This document shows, piece by piece, positions 16,717 through 24,862 of a stretch of 35,699 bases of DNA; position 1 is the stretch's first letter, and every line of letters starts with the position of its first letter. The notes beneath the pieces were generated by a model. That model made no database searches. It was given only the letters and a program-made list of their open reading frames with translations, and was not told where the DNA came from. Position numbers and translations under genes: made by a program. The DNA is from VFZP01 sp043730365 (lineage in GTDB: Bacteria; Acidobacteriota; Terriglobia; Bryobacterales; Bryobacteraceae). The stretch is taken from positions 1-35,699 of the forward strand of contig JAYTKJ010000716.1 in the NCBI GenBank assembly GCA_043730365.1. The letters run 5' to 3'.

Positions 16717-17871
16717 GTGCCCAGCTTCGACGATCTTGCTTCCCTCCAACTGGACGCCGCCGCACTAGGCGACCTTGAGCTGTATCTCAACGGCGCCTAC
16801 TGGCCGCAGCCGCGCTTCCTGCTTCGCCCGCCGCAGCCAATAGGCCCAGGCGAAAAGCTCTTGCTGCGCGATGCGAACAACGTGCGCGTGGCCGTGTTCA
16901 CCGCTGTGAAAGAGACGTCGATGGGCATCGCGGGCGACCTGGAGGTAATCGAGGCGCCGCGTCATGCCGACTTCCCGCAATACCGCCAGCGTGCCGAGCC
17001 TTTCCGGACCGCTCTTGGCCCTGGAGCCCTCGGCGTGGCCTTGCGCGACTTTCCCACCATCGAACTGGAGGAGGAACTTCGAGCGGCGGGCCGGCCCGTG
17101 GCGATTCATGTCATCGAACCCGGCCCCGTCGATCACTTCGCGCGAGTTCGCGCCGCGGAAATTCTTGTAGCCAGCCTCGGTGGAACTACGGCGATTCAGA
17201 TCCAACCATTCGCGCATGACGATCCGTCGTTGCTTGAGCGGATCCTCCGCAATTACGGCGCCACGCGGGTGATTGAAGCGCGAGGCGAGCGCTACCGCCC
17301 CGAGATTGCCGCACTGATGGAGGCCGCCAGTCTGCCGCCCGAGCGCCAGGGTTTCTGCGTCTGGTTCACCGGCTTGCCCTCTTCGGGGAAATCCACCATC
17401 GCCGATCAACTCGCAATTCTCCTTCGCCAGCGCGGCCGCCGGCTGACGCTGCTGGATGGCGACGTCGTCCGCACCCATTTGTCCAAGGGCCTGGGCTTCA
17501 CACGCGAGGATCGCGATGTCAACATTCGCCGCATCGGCTGGGTGGCGGCCGAGATCGCCCGGCACGGCGGAGCTTCGATCGTCGCCGCCGTCAGTCCCTA
17601 TGCGGCCAGCCGCGATGATGCCCGCCGCATGGTGGGCTCCAACTTCGTGCTCGTTCACGTAGCCACGCCGGCCGAACTGTGTGAGGATCGCGACGTCAAA
17701 GGCTTCTACAAACAAGCTCGGGCCGGCAAGATCACAGGCTTCACCGGCGTTGACGATCCGTATGAAATCCCGGCCAATGCCGAACTCACTCTCCCCACCG
17801 CAGATCGCACTCCAGAGCAAAACGCTGTCGCCGTGCTTGAGCACCTGGTCTCACGCGGCTGGCTTGCCTGA
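16717..17871 (+). CDS. APS kinase fused to a degenerate ATP-sulfurylase-like N-terminal domain
   Basis: 384 residues from the GTG at 16717, placed 8 bases after a TACACT box; TTG 16699 in frame is an alternative. The C-terminal ~175 residues are a complete adenylylsulfate kinase: Walker A GLPSSGKST (about 219-227), DGDVVRTHLSKGLGFTREDR, NIRRIGWVA and KGFYKQARAGKITGFTGVDDPYE. It should phosphorylate APS to PAPS. The first ~200 residues align by pattern with the PUA-like and early catalytic parts of ATP sulfurylase. The catalytic TRNPxHxxH stretch is replaced by IEPGPVDHFARVR, so the HxxH is gone and the domain is too short. It is probably structural or regulatory. A rhodanese gene follows. Confidence 0.87.
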   Translation: MPSFDDLASLQLDAAALGDLELYLNGAYWPQPRFLLRPPQPIGPGEKLLLRDANNVRVAVFTAVKETSMGIAGDLEVIEAPRHADFPQYRQRAEPFRTALGPGALGVALRDFPTIELEEELRAAGRPVAIHVIEPGPVDHFARVRAAEILVASLGGTTAIQIQPFAHDDPSLLERILRNYGATRVIEARGERYRPEIAALMEAASLPPERQGFCVWFTGLPSSGKSTIADQLAILLRQRGRRLTLLDGDVVRTHLSKGLGFTREDRDVNIRRIGWVAAEIARHGGASIVAAVSPYAASRDDARRMVGSNFVLVHVATPAELCEDRDVKGFYKQARAGKITGFTGVDDPYEIPANAELTLPTADRTPEQNAVAVLEHLVSRGWLA

Positions 17872-17882
17872 GACACCAGTGA

Positions 17883-17888
17883 TAGAAT
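17883..17888 (+). promoter_or_regulatory. Candidate -10 element (TAGAAT) for the rhodanese gene
   Basis: TAGAAT ends 10 bases before the ATG at 17899, in the 27-base gap after the APS kinase gene. No Shine-Dalgarno sequence lies in between. It is one of several such short spacings in the window. Confidence 0.35.
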
Positions 17889-17898
17889 CGACCTTCGC

Positions 17899-18234
17899 AT
17901 GAGCCTGCCATTTGAAATCACCGCCACCGCCGTTCATGAGCAACTCAAAGCGGGTGAGAAGTTAATCCTCATTGACGTGCGCGAGCCCTTTGAACACGCC
18001 ATCACGAGCATCGCCGGCGCCGAGTTGATTCCGATGAACACCGTGCCGGTGCGCCTCTCAGAGTTGGACGCGATGGCCGAAACCGGCACTCTCATTGTGT
18101 TTTGCCATCACGGCATGCGCAGCTTGAATGTGGTCAACTGGCTGCGCGGGCAGGGGGTGGAAGCCTGCCAAAGCATGTCGGGCGGGATCGACAGTTGGAG
18201 CTTGTCGATCGATCCCAAAGTCCCCCGTTACTAA
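17899..18234 (+). CDS. Rhodanese-domain sulfurtransferase
   Basis: 111 residues, a single rhodanese domain of the GlpE/YgaP size. The typical LILIDVREPFEHAITSIAGA opening is present. The active loop FCHHGMRS has the catalytic Cys (about residue 72) followed by Arg-Ser, and GGIDSW closes the fold. It is cytoplasmic, with no signal peptide. Lying between the APS kinase and the enolase-superfamily gene, it may act in sulfur transfer, but its acceptor is unknown. Confidence 0.93.
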   Translation: MSLPFEITATAVHEQLKAGEKLILIDVREPFEHAITSIAGAELIPMNTVPVRLSELDAMAETGTLIVFCHHGMRSLNVVNWLRGQGVEACQSMSGGIDSWSLSIDPKVPRY

Positions 18235-18259
18235 TCAGGAGTCCAGGAGGTTTCCAAGC

Positions 18260-19489
18260 ATGAAACGTCGAGAGTTCCTTTCCGCTTCACCTGCTGCCGG
18301 GTTGGCGCCCTTTCTGCAAGCCGCCCAAACCGGCACGCGCCCAGCCATCAAGATCACCGATATCAAGACGTTCCTGGTGGGCGTTGGCAGCCGGAATCTC
18401 TGCTTCGTGAAGATACTCACGGACCAGGGTATCCACGGCATTGGTGAAGCCTACTCCTGCGGGCCCGACGAGGCCACGATCAAAGTCATTGAGGACTACA
18501 AGAGTTGGCTGGTCGGGCAGGATCCGCGTAACATCGAACACCTCTGCTCGCTCATGTTCAACTTCACGCGCTTCCCCGGCGGCAGCGTGGTCAACTCGGC
18601 CATCAGCGGCATTGAGCATGCGCTCTGGGACATTTCGGGTAAGGCCGCCGGACTGCCTGTCTACATGCTGCTGGGCGGTAAAGTGCGCGACAAAGTTCGA
18701 ACCTATCAGAGCGCGGGCGGCAATGAGCCGTCGCAGGTAGCCGAAAGCGCCAAGCGGCTGGTGGAAAAATATGGCTACACCGCCGTGAAGATGTCGCCGC
18801 ACATGAACTCCACCAACGCGCGCCCGGTCAACTACGTCACTCGCATGGCCGGCCAGCGTGTCGGCGCGGTGCGGGCGGCGCTCGGCCCCGATGTCGATAT
18901 CGGTGTTGACATCCACGCCAAGTTTTTCGAAATCAATCGAGCCCTCCGCATGGCCAAAGAGATCGAAGCTCACAACCCAATGTGGCTGGAAGAGCCCGTG
19001 CGCCCTGAGAATGTCGATGCGATGCGTAAGCTGAGTGAGCATTGCGATATTCCGCTGGCCAGCGGCGAATGCAATTACACACGGCACGAGTTTCGTGCCC
19101 TGCTGGCGGCGCAGTGCCTGGATTTTGTCCAGCCCGACATCTGCGTCTGTGGCGGGTTGCTGGAGCTCAAGAAGATTGCTGCGATGGCCGACGCCCACTA
19201 TGTTCGTGTCGCCCCGCACAATCCAATGGGCCCGGTGGCCACGGTGGTAAACACTCATTTCGCCGTGTCAACGCCGAATTTCTTTATCCTCGAATATCAT
19301 CCGGATGACGAGTCGCCGCGTAAGGATCTACTCAAAGAAACCGCCGTCGTCAAGGATGGCTATTTGCCCGTTCCCACGAAGCCGGGCCTGGGCATCGAAC
19401 TCAACGAGGAAGCATTCCGCCACTATCCGCCCAAACCATGGCGGCGCGGCTTTGAGTATCGCGCCGATGGCTCAGTGGGGTACATCTAG
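18260..19489 (+). CDS. Mandelate racemase / galactonate dehydratase-type enolase superfamily protein, Tat-exported
   Basis: 409 residues from the ATG at 18260, which has a strong AGGAGG (18245-18250) 9 bases upstream. The N-terminus MKRREFLSASPAAGLAPFL is a Tat signal (RRxFL). The enolase capping domain and barrel follow. The metal ligands appear to be Asp217 (GVDIH), Glu244 (WLEEP) and Glu270 (ASGE). His320 (VAPHNPMGP) is the likely general base, as in galactonate dehydratase, and Lys177 lies at the second-strand position, but the full KxK motif is not present. The substrate is probably a sugar acid but cannot be named. Export of an enolase-superfamily enzyme is unusual outside Acidobacteria and Planctomycetes. 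Confidence 0.9.
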   Translation: MKRREFLSASPAAGLAPFLQAAQTGTRPAIKITDIKTFLVGVGSRNLCFVKILTDQGIHGIGEAYSCGPDEATIKVIEDYKSWLVGQDPRNIEHLCSLMFNFTRFPGGSVVNSAISGIEHALWDISGKAAGLPVYMLLGGKVRDKVRTYQSAGGNEPSQVAESAKRLVEKYGYTAVKMSPHMNSTNARPVNYVTRMAGQRVGAVRAALGPDVDIGVDIHAKFFEINRALRMAKEIEAHNPMWLEEPVRPENVDAMRKLSEHCDIPLASGECNYTRHEFRALLAAQCLDFVQPDICVCGGLLELKKIAAMADAHYVRVAPHNPMGPVATVVNTHFAVSTPNFFILEYHPDDESPRKDLLKETAVVKDGYLPVPTKPGLGIELNEEAFRHYPPKPWRRGFEYRADGSVGYI

Positions 19490-19508
19490 ATGGTCATTCG
19501 TTGAACCC

Positions 19509-19590
19509 CGTTACAACCGCTCCGCGACCGTCGCGGCTCAGCCACATGTGAGGGTCCGTAACAGAGCCGCCTCGCGTTAGCGAGCGGGTT
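19509..19590. repeat. Inverted pair of REP-like palindromic elements
   Basis: This fills the 123-base gap between two genes. Copy A (about 19509-19539) contains CCGCGAC-C-GTCGCGG. Copy B (about 19556-19590), read on the other strand, has the same order: GTTAC-like end, AGAGCCGC/GGCTC block, hairpin, CCGCTC/GAGCGG block. Copy B's hairpin is CTCGC-GTTA-GCGAG (19571-19584). The pair resembles an enterobacterial BIME in layout. No T-tract follows, so it is not an ordinary terminator, though it may stop transcripts. Confidence 0.55.
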
Positions 19591-19612
19591 GAACGGCGGC
19601 ACTAGCCGACAG

Positions 19613-20110
19613 CTATCGAATCAACTTGATGTGCGCCACGTGATGCCGCCCGTGCCAAGCATAGAGTCCGGCCATCAACTCCAAGTCCCAATCGCCGGTG
19701 GCCGGGTGCACCAGTTCGCGCTTCCATTGTTGTTCGGTGAGTGACTGTAGCAATGCCGTCCAGCGGGCATGCATCCCTTCGAGGATATCCAGCGAGGTCT
19801 CGATGGGGCCGGTCTCGGCGTCCCTCAGTTTGGCCCACGCACCCTCGTCATAGGGCTTGATCGTCGGCTTGTCTTCGGTGAGCGCAAACCGGAAGCGGAG
19901 TTGGCTGTTCATGTGGCTATCGGCCAGATGATGCACCACTTGCCGCGCGGTCCAACCGCCTTCCCGATAGGGCTTGTCGAGTCCGCCGGCCGGTAGGGCC
20001 GCCAGCGCCGCCTTCAAATCCGCGGGCAGCCGCGCAATGTCGGCAAGCCAACTTTGGCGATTGCGCGCCGCCGTCCGGTCAAATTTTCCGATGGGATATT
20101 GTGCGTCCAT
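19613..20110 (-). CDS. DinB/YfiT-family putative metal-dependent protein
   Basis: 165 residues. It has the four-helix DinB/YfiT fold pattern, including GGWTARQVVHHLADSHMNS and, at the C-terminus, AWHGRHHVAHI. The three His positions (in VVHHLADSH and the HGRHHVAH segment) are those that bind metal in B. subtilis YfiT. YfiT relatives include bacillithiol and other thiol S-transferases, and hydrolase annotations are loose. The start codon overlaps in antiparallel fashion the ATG at 20109 of the opposite reading frame. Confidence 0.88.
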   Translation of the reverse strand: MDAQYPIGKFDRTAARNRQSWLADIARLPADLKAALAALPAGGLDKPYREGGWTARQVVHHLADSHMNSQLRFRFALTEDKPTIKPYDEGAWAKLRDAETGPIETSLDILEGMHARWTALLQSLTEQQWKRELVHPATGDWDLELMAGLYAWHGRHHVAHIKLIR

Positions 20111-20177
20111 GTTTCATTTTATCCATGGAACATTTTGCCGCGCCGAGTCGTATGTCTCGGGGAGGAGGCACATCTCT

Positions 20178-21428
20178 TTGTCGCCTGGAGTCACCAAACC
20201 TCTCGCCCAAGCGCTCTTCTGGATCAGTTGTCTTCTGTCGGTGGTGTCTTTCTACACCACCCGCGAAGGTATGGCGCTGTATCTTTCTCCCTGGTTTTCT
20301 TTCCTGGCCGCCCTGGGCGTGCAACTGGCGCTGGTCATCGTAGCGTGGCTCTTTGGCGCATCGCGCGAAGGCAGACGCACCGTATTGGTGGGCGTTTATG
20401 TCATTACCGCGATCGTTTCGATTGCATTTTCCTACGTCAGCCTCAACACCTGGTTTGCCGAGCGCGAACGCCCGGCGATGATGCAACGTGGGCTCTACGA
20501 TGAATTGAATGCGGTGGCCGGACGGACGGAGCCGTTGCTGGCCGACGCCGTGGCAAGCGGCCGCCGCTACACGCTGGCGCTGGAGGAAATGGCTGCCGCC
20601 GAAAAAGTGCACGGCCACATCTCCCGCGCCCGCGATGCTGAGCCATACCTGGATGCCATTCGCGAGGCCGTGGCCAAAGAGGCGCAAAGCGTCGGCGGCG
20701 CCTACAAAGAAGGCTCGGGCGAGGGTGTGCGCTACTCGGCGTTTTCGCGGCACGCCCAGCTTACGCGGCAAACCACCGCCGCTATTGACTCCGCCTGGCA
20801 GGCCCTCACGCGCGCCAAGACCGAGCTGAAACCAGGCATGGCCACCGATGTCCAGCTACGGCAATTTCGCGTTGCTTACGACGCCCTTCCGTGGGCGCAG
20901 GTGGAGCAGTTATTGAGCCGTCAGAACCTCGAGCGGCCGGCCCTGCCTGCCTACGCGCAATTCGTAGAGCGCTCCGGCAGCGGGCAGGAAGACCTGATGC
21001 GTTCCTTTATGGAGCTCTTCACCAACCCTGCGCCGCGCAATATCTTCTCCGCAGCCCTGGCGGCGTTCATCGACATCATCATCTTCCTGCTCGCCTTTGC
21101 CGCCGGCCCGTATCTGCACGGTGAACCGGACCAGCGTTGGTACGCGGCCGGCGCCGCCATCGATGCCAATGACCGCCAGGTTTTCGCACGCGAACTCCTG
21201 CGCAAGATGCGCCCAGGCCGTCAAGGAATGCCAAGGGTCGACGCGGCTGATCTCTCCGACGGCGAGCAACAGCTGTGCCTGCTGTTGGCCAGCCACGGCC
21301 AGGCCGTCATCAACGAAGAGGATGGCCGCACTTTTTATCTCTTCGACGCCCAAACACACCGCAGACTGGCCGAGTCTATTGCTTCGCCCTCGCTCGCCTT
21401 TCGGGCTGCACCCGCCACAGCGAAGTGA
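20178..21428 (+). CDS. Unrecognised four-helix membrane protein with a central helical domain
   Basis: 416 residues. I do not recognise the family. The frame is open further upstream, but the TTG at 20178 has GGAGGAGG 9 bases before it, whereas the in-frame ATG at 20109 has no such site and overlaps the divergent gene's start. Membrane helices lie at about 12-26, 36-58 and 68-86. A charged, alpha-helical, Ala-rich stretch runs from ~90 to 285 (coiled-coil-like), a fourth helix is at about 290-312, and a ~100-residue tail ends the protein. By the positive-inside rule the sidedness of the central domain is not clear. Function is unknown; the neighbours give no pathway. Confidence 0.8.
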   Translation: MSPGVTKPLAQALFWISCLLSVVSFYTTREGMALYLSPWFSFLAALGVQLALVIVAWLFGASREGRRTVLVGVYVITAIVSIAFSYVSLNTWFAERERPAMMQRGLYDELNAVAGRTEPLLADAVASGRRYTLALEEMAAAEKVHGHISRARDAEPYLDAIREAVAKEAQSVGGAYKEGSGEGVRYSAFSRHAQLTRQTTAAIDSAWQALTRAKTELKPGMATDVQLRQFRVAYDALPWAQVEQLLSRQNLERPALPAYAQFVERSGSGQEDLMRSFMELFTNPAPRNIFSAALAAFIDIIIFLLAFAAGPYLHGEPDQRWYAAGAAIDANDRQVFARELLRKMRPGRQGMPRVDAADLSDGEQQLCLLLASHGQAVINEEDGRTFYLFDAQTHRRLAESIASPSLAFRAAPATAK

Positions 21429-21481
21429 GCGGTATGTTAAGAATCGTGATTTCTGCGGAGTTTTAGTAACTAAGTACTACG

Positions 21482-22672
21482 GTGCGGCATCTCTATCGCA
21501 TGCCCAATGTCCGCGCTATGTTGTCCGCACTGGTTCTGGCTGCGGCACTCCTGGCGCAAAATTACCGGTTGGTCCCCGCTGCGCCCATTCGCATGCCGGC
21601 CGCCACGGTTGACGGTAACAGCCCCGCCTTCCGCGCCGAGGACGGTTCTCTGCACGTCTACACGTCAACCGGCGCGCGCCCGACTCGAATGAGCGGGCCT
21701 GGCGTTGGCCAGTTGGCAGAGGACTTTCAGTCTCCGTCCGTGGAGCCCCGCAATCACTACCCCATCTGGATCGAAGGCGTGTGGCGCGATGAAGACGGCA
21801 CCGTCTATGGCTGGTATCATCACGAACCCGACGCGCAGGCCATCTGCGGCAATCGCAAGCTCACCACGCCCTGGATCGGCGCGCTCGTCTCTCATGATGG
21901 CGGCGTCACCTTTACCGATCTCGGCCTGATTCTAACGTCCGCAGACCAGCCCAATTGCTCGGCCCAGAATGGCTTCTTCGCCGGTGGCCACGGCGATTTT
22001 TCCGTGATCCTCGATCGCGAGAAACACTACTTCTATTTCCTCTTCACCAACTATGGAGGCTCGGCGCATCAACAGGGCATCGCCATCGCCCGCATGGCTT
22101 TTGCAGACCGCGCCAATCCGGTCGGGGCCGTTCACAAATACTACGTGGGCGAATGGAGTGAACCCGGCGTTGGCGGCATGTTGACGCCAGTGTTTCCCGC
22201 CACCACCTCCTGGGACCGTGCCAACGCCGATTCGTTTTGGGGCGCGGCCGTCCACTGGAACACCGAACTGGAAACCTACGTCGTGGTCATGAATCGCGCT
22301 TGCTGCAAAACCAACTGGCCGCAGGAAGGCATCTACATTACCTTTAATCCCGATCTCGCCGATCCGGAAGGCTTCACGCACCCGGCCAAGCTGATGGACG
22401 ACTCAGCGATCGGCTTCGCCCCTGGCTACTATCCGCAGGTTTTTGGACTCGGTGAAGGCGAAACGGATTCGCTGGCCGGCGCCGAAGCCCGACTCTTCAT
22501 CAAGGGCTTCTCCAAGTGGCGCCTGGTGTTTGGCGAGGGTGTCGTGGCGGAGCCGCCCTCTGTCGAGCCGCCACCGGAAGACTGCATGACCGCCGAATGC
22601 TGGTTCAATCCGCCGGGTACTGGCGCCGTATCCGCCACCCGACCACGAGCATCGCCAGGCCGAAGCCGTTAA
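21482..22672 (+). CDS. Secreted beta-propeller-like protein (GH43-type layout), function unknown
   Basis: 396 residues from GTG 21482; ATG 21500 is an equally possible start. A signal peptide is clear (MLSALVLAAALLAQ). The mature part has repeated beta-blade-like stretches with Gly/Trp/His-rich turns (YPIWIEGVWRDEDGTVYGWY, then IGALVSHDGGVTFTDLG), resembling five-bladed glycoside hydrolase families such as GH43 or GH117. I cannot identify a catalytic acid triad with confidence. The last ~25 residues are Arg/Pro/Ser-rich and lie over the convergent small gene (overlap 22605-22672), so the native C-terminus may be shorter in relatives. Confidence 0.72.
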   Translation: MRHLYRMPNVRAMLSALVLAAALLAQNYRLVPAAPIRMPAATVDGNSPAFRAEDGSLHVYTSTGARPTRMSGPGVGQLAEDFQSPSVEPRNHYPIWIEGVWRDEDGTVYGWYHHEPDAQAICGNRKLTTPWIGALVSHDGGVTFTDLGLILTSADQPNCSAQNGFFAGGHGDFSVILDREKHYFYFLFTNYGGSAHQQGIAIARMAFADRANPVGAVHKYYVGEWSEPGVGGMLTPVFPATTSWDRANADSFWGAAVHWNTELETYVVVMNRACCKTNWPQEGIYITFNPDLADPEGFTHPAKLMDDSAIGFAPGYYPQVFGLGEGETDSLAGAEARLFIKGFSKWRLVFGEGVVAEPPSVEPPPEDCMTAECWFNPPGTGAVSATRPRASPGRSR

Positions 22673-22850
22673 GCATCAGCCCACACAGCAGCAGAATGAA
22701 CGGCAACATCTCGTTCTCCAGCGTGCTGGGCAACGACAGGCCGTAAGCAACTAGTGGCGTGCCCAACAAAAGAAAGCCGGCGCCCACGCCCAGCAGCACG
22801 TTGCTGATCGTCCGCGGTCGAGTGGAACTGAACTCAAAAAAACCGGCCAT
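22605..22850 (-). CDS. Small two-helix membrane protein
   Basis: 81 residues. Two hydrophobic helices are evident (about 18-38 and 48-68), with a basic end after the second (VVGWRIRRQ). It is the last gene of the leftward MoxR operon, 39 bases after the amidase gene. Its 3' end overlaps 68 bases of the convergent propeller gene. No family is recognised; the hydrophobic pattern is the main evidence that it is real. Confidence 0.6.
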   Translation of the reverse strand: MAGFFEFSSTRPRTISNVLLGVGAGFLLLGTPLVAYGLSLPSTLENEMLPFILLLCGLMLNGFGLAMLVVGWRIRRQYPAD

Positions 22851-22889
22851 GAGTGGAGGGCGCTTTCGCTTCCTTAGATGGTAGCGGTT

Positions 22890-24356
22890 CTAGACCCGGT
22901 CAGCCGCATGGGCTATGAGGCGGGGCGCGCGGCGAGCCTGCGTGAGCCGCTCAAAATCGTGCGCGACTCCGATCAGCTTCGCCTCCGAATCGGCCCGCCC
23001 AAAGAAGGAAAGGCCCACCGGTAAGCCCGTGACGAAGCCCGCCGGCACCGTGATGTGGGGATAGCCGGCCACGGCCGCCGGGGTCGCGCAGCTTTGCATG
23101 AAATGGTCCCCGTTGACGTAGTCTGTCAGCCACGCCAGGCCGTCGGTGGGCGCGATGATCGCTGTGAGTCCGTGCTTGTCCATCGCGGCATCAATCCCGC
23201 CCGCCGCCGCTCGCTTGGATTTTTCGCGCGCGTCCAGGTACGCTTTGTCCGTTAGCGGCCCTTTCGCCTCCGCCTTGATCAGATTCTCTTGCCCGAAGTA
23301 CGGCATCTCGCGCGCCGCCTCACGCTCGTTGAAGGCGATCACGTCCGCCAAAGACCTGATGACGCCGCCGCGCTCGGCCAAATACGCGTTCAGGCCGTGC
23401 TTCAATTCGTACATCATTACTTCGAATTCGGCGTCGCCATACTCGCGGTCCGGCGGCAACTCAATCGGGTCGATGAGTTCGGCCCCGGCCTTGCGCAACG
23501 CCGCTATGGACTCCTCGATCACGCGCCGCACGCCAGGATGGCCGCCGAAAAATCCGCGCGCCACGCCGAGCCGCGCTCCCCGCAGCGCTCCGTCCTGCAG
23601 CGCGCCGCTGAAATCGATACCTCGTCCGTTCATCGCCGATAGCATCGCCGCCGCATCGCGCACGGTCCGCGTCATCGGACCGGCGGTGTCCTGGCTGTGC
23701 GAGATGGGAATGATTCCGCGTCCGCTCAGCAGGCCCACGGTCGGCTTGATCCCCACGATGCCGTTGTTAGCCGAGGGCGACACGATCGAGCCGTCGGTCT
23801 CCGTCCCCACTGCCGCCATGCAGAGACTGGCCGCTACCGCCGCGCCAGAACCGGAGCTTGAGCCCGAAGGATTCCGGTCCAGCGCATGCGGGTTGCACGT
23901 CTGTCCGCCGCGCCCGCTCCAGCCGCTCGTGGATCGCGACGAGCGAATATTGGCCCACTCGCTCAGATTGGTCTTGCCGATGATCACCGCACCCGCCGCG
24001 CGGAGGCGTGTCACCACGCCCGCATCCTGCTTGGGAGTGGGGGCGCCCACCAGCGCCAGCGAACCGGCGGTGGTCAGCATGCGGTCAGCCGTATCGATGT
24101 TGTCCTTGATAAGGATCGGCCAGCCGTGCAAAGGCCCGCGGCTTTTGCCGGCGCGGCGTTCGTCATCCAGTTCGGTGGCAATGTGCATCGCATCCGGATT
24201 CACTTCGATGACGGCGTGCAGCAGCCTGTCCACCTCGCCAATCCGCGTCAAATAGCGCCGCACCGCATCCTGGGCGCTCTCCGGTGCTTGCATCTGCCGG
24301 CACCCGGCGAGCAGCCCTGCCGCGGCGAGCAACTCACGTCTGGTGCATGTCGTCAT
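22890..24356 (-). CDS. Amidase signature family enzyme, Tat/lipoprotein-type export signal
   Basis: 488 residues. The Ser-cisSer-Lys triad is visible: Lys84 (LIKDN), cis-Ser about 167-168 (NPSGSSSGSGAAVAAS) and nucleophile Ser190 (GTETDGSIVSPSANNG). The fold matches GatA-type amidases. The N-terminus TRRELLAAAGLLAGC combines a twin-Arg motif with a lipobox (LLAGC, Cys19), so it is probably a membrane-anchored lipoprotein outside the cytoplasm, not the tRNA amidotransferase GatA. A GGAG lies about 6 bases before the start. It begins 2 bases after the PH-like gene, so it belongs to the operon led by the MoxR ATPase. Substrate unknown. Confidence 0.93.
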   Translation of the reverse strand: MTTCTRRELLAAAGLLAGCRQMQAPESAQDAVRRYLTRIGEVDRLLHAVIEVNPDAMHIATELDDERRAGKSRGPLHGWPILIKDNIDTADRMLTTAGSLALVGAPTPKQDAGVVTRLRAAGAVIIGKTNLSEWANIRSSRSTSGWSGRGGQTCNPHALDRNPSGSSSGSGAAVAASLCMAAVGTETDGSIVSPSANNGIVGIKPTVGLLSGRGIIPISHSQDTAGPMTRTVRDAAAMLSAMNGRGIDFSGALQDGALRGARLGVARGFFGGHPGVRRVIEESIAALRKAGAELIDPIELPPDREYGDAEFEVMMYELKHGLNAYLAERGGVIRSLADVIAFNEREAAREMPYFGQENLIKAEAKGPLTDKAYLDAREKSKRAAAGGIDAAMDKHGLTAIIAPTDGLAWLTDYVNGDHFMQSCATPAAVAGYPHITVPAGFVTGLPVGLSFFGRADSEAKLIGVAHDFERLTQARRAPRLIAHAADRV

Positions 24357-24358
24357 AC

Positions 24359-24856
24359 TTACTCCTCGAGTGATGGCAGTCCTGAATACTCCCGCCTCGA
24401 ACGCTCCAGCTGTGCTGCCAGTTCAGGTGCGTCCAAACCGCCGAACCAGGCCGGCAAGGAGCGATGATAGCCATTCATGCGCTGCATCAAAGCGGCTGCT
24501 AACGCCGGCAATCGCGGCGGCGCGGTGCGGAAGTTGATTCCTACGAAGCGGACCAACGGCACCGGCCCATGCTCGAGCCCCGCCACCATAAACCCTTCGA
24601 TGTCGCGCCAGCGATACGTTTCGTTGCGCAGCAGCATGTGGACGTGAATACCTTCTCGATCCAGTTTGAGCCAGCAGCGCTGGGTCATAAGAATCGGCAA
24701 CACCAGCGTCGCCACCAAGAAGAGCCCAAGGGCGGCAAAGACCCACCACTGCGCTTCGTGCCAAGCCTGCGGATTAACCAGATAGGAGACCGCCACCAGC
24801 AACGCGATCGGCACCGCCATCCACGCCACGCGGCCCGCGGAGAAAGCGAGGATCAT
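24359..24856 (-). CDS. Membrane protein with bacterial PH-like domain
   Basis: 165 residues. Two membrane helices (about 8-27 and 38-58) are followed by a PH-like beta domain (LKLDREGIHVHMLLRNETYRWRDIEGF, reported here as positions 63-90) and a C-terminal helix. The pattern of a short loop, 'LD-x-x-G-I' and 'Y-x-W-x-D-I' matches STM3941-type or bPH proteins seen in membrane systems. It sits 6 bases after the 613-residue protein gene and 2 bases before the amidase gene, so it is firmly inside the operon. Function unknown. Confidence 0.75.
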   Translation of the reverse strand: MILAFSAGRVAWMAVPIALLVAVSYLVNPQAWHEAQWWVFAALGLFLVATLVLPILMTQRCWLKLDREGIHVHMLLRNETYRWRDIEGFMVAGLEHGPVPLVRFVGINFRTAPPRLPALAAALMQRMNGYHRSLPAWFGGLDAPELAAQLERSRREYSGLPSLEE

Positions 24857-24862
24857 AGCGCG

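Noticed and set aside
19509..19590. CRISPR fragment or rho-independent terminator
   Set aside because: Only two inverted units with no spacers, and no T-tract after either hairpin.
22890..24356. GatA of the tRNA amidotransferase
   Set aside because: It has a twin-Arg and lipobox export signal and no gatB/gatC neighbours.
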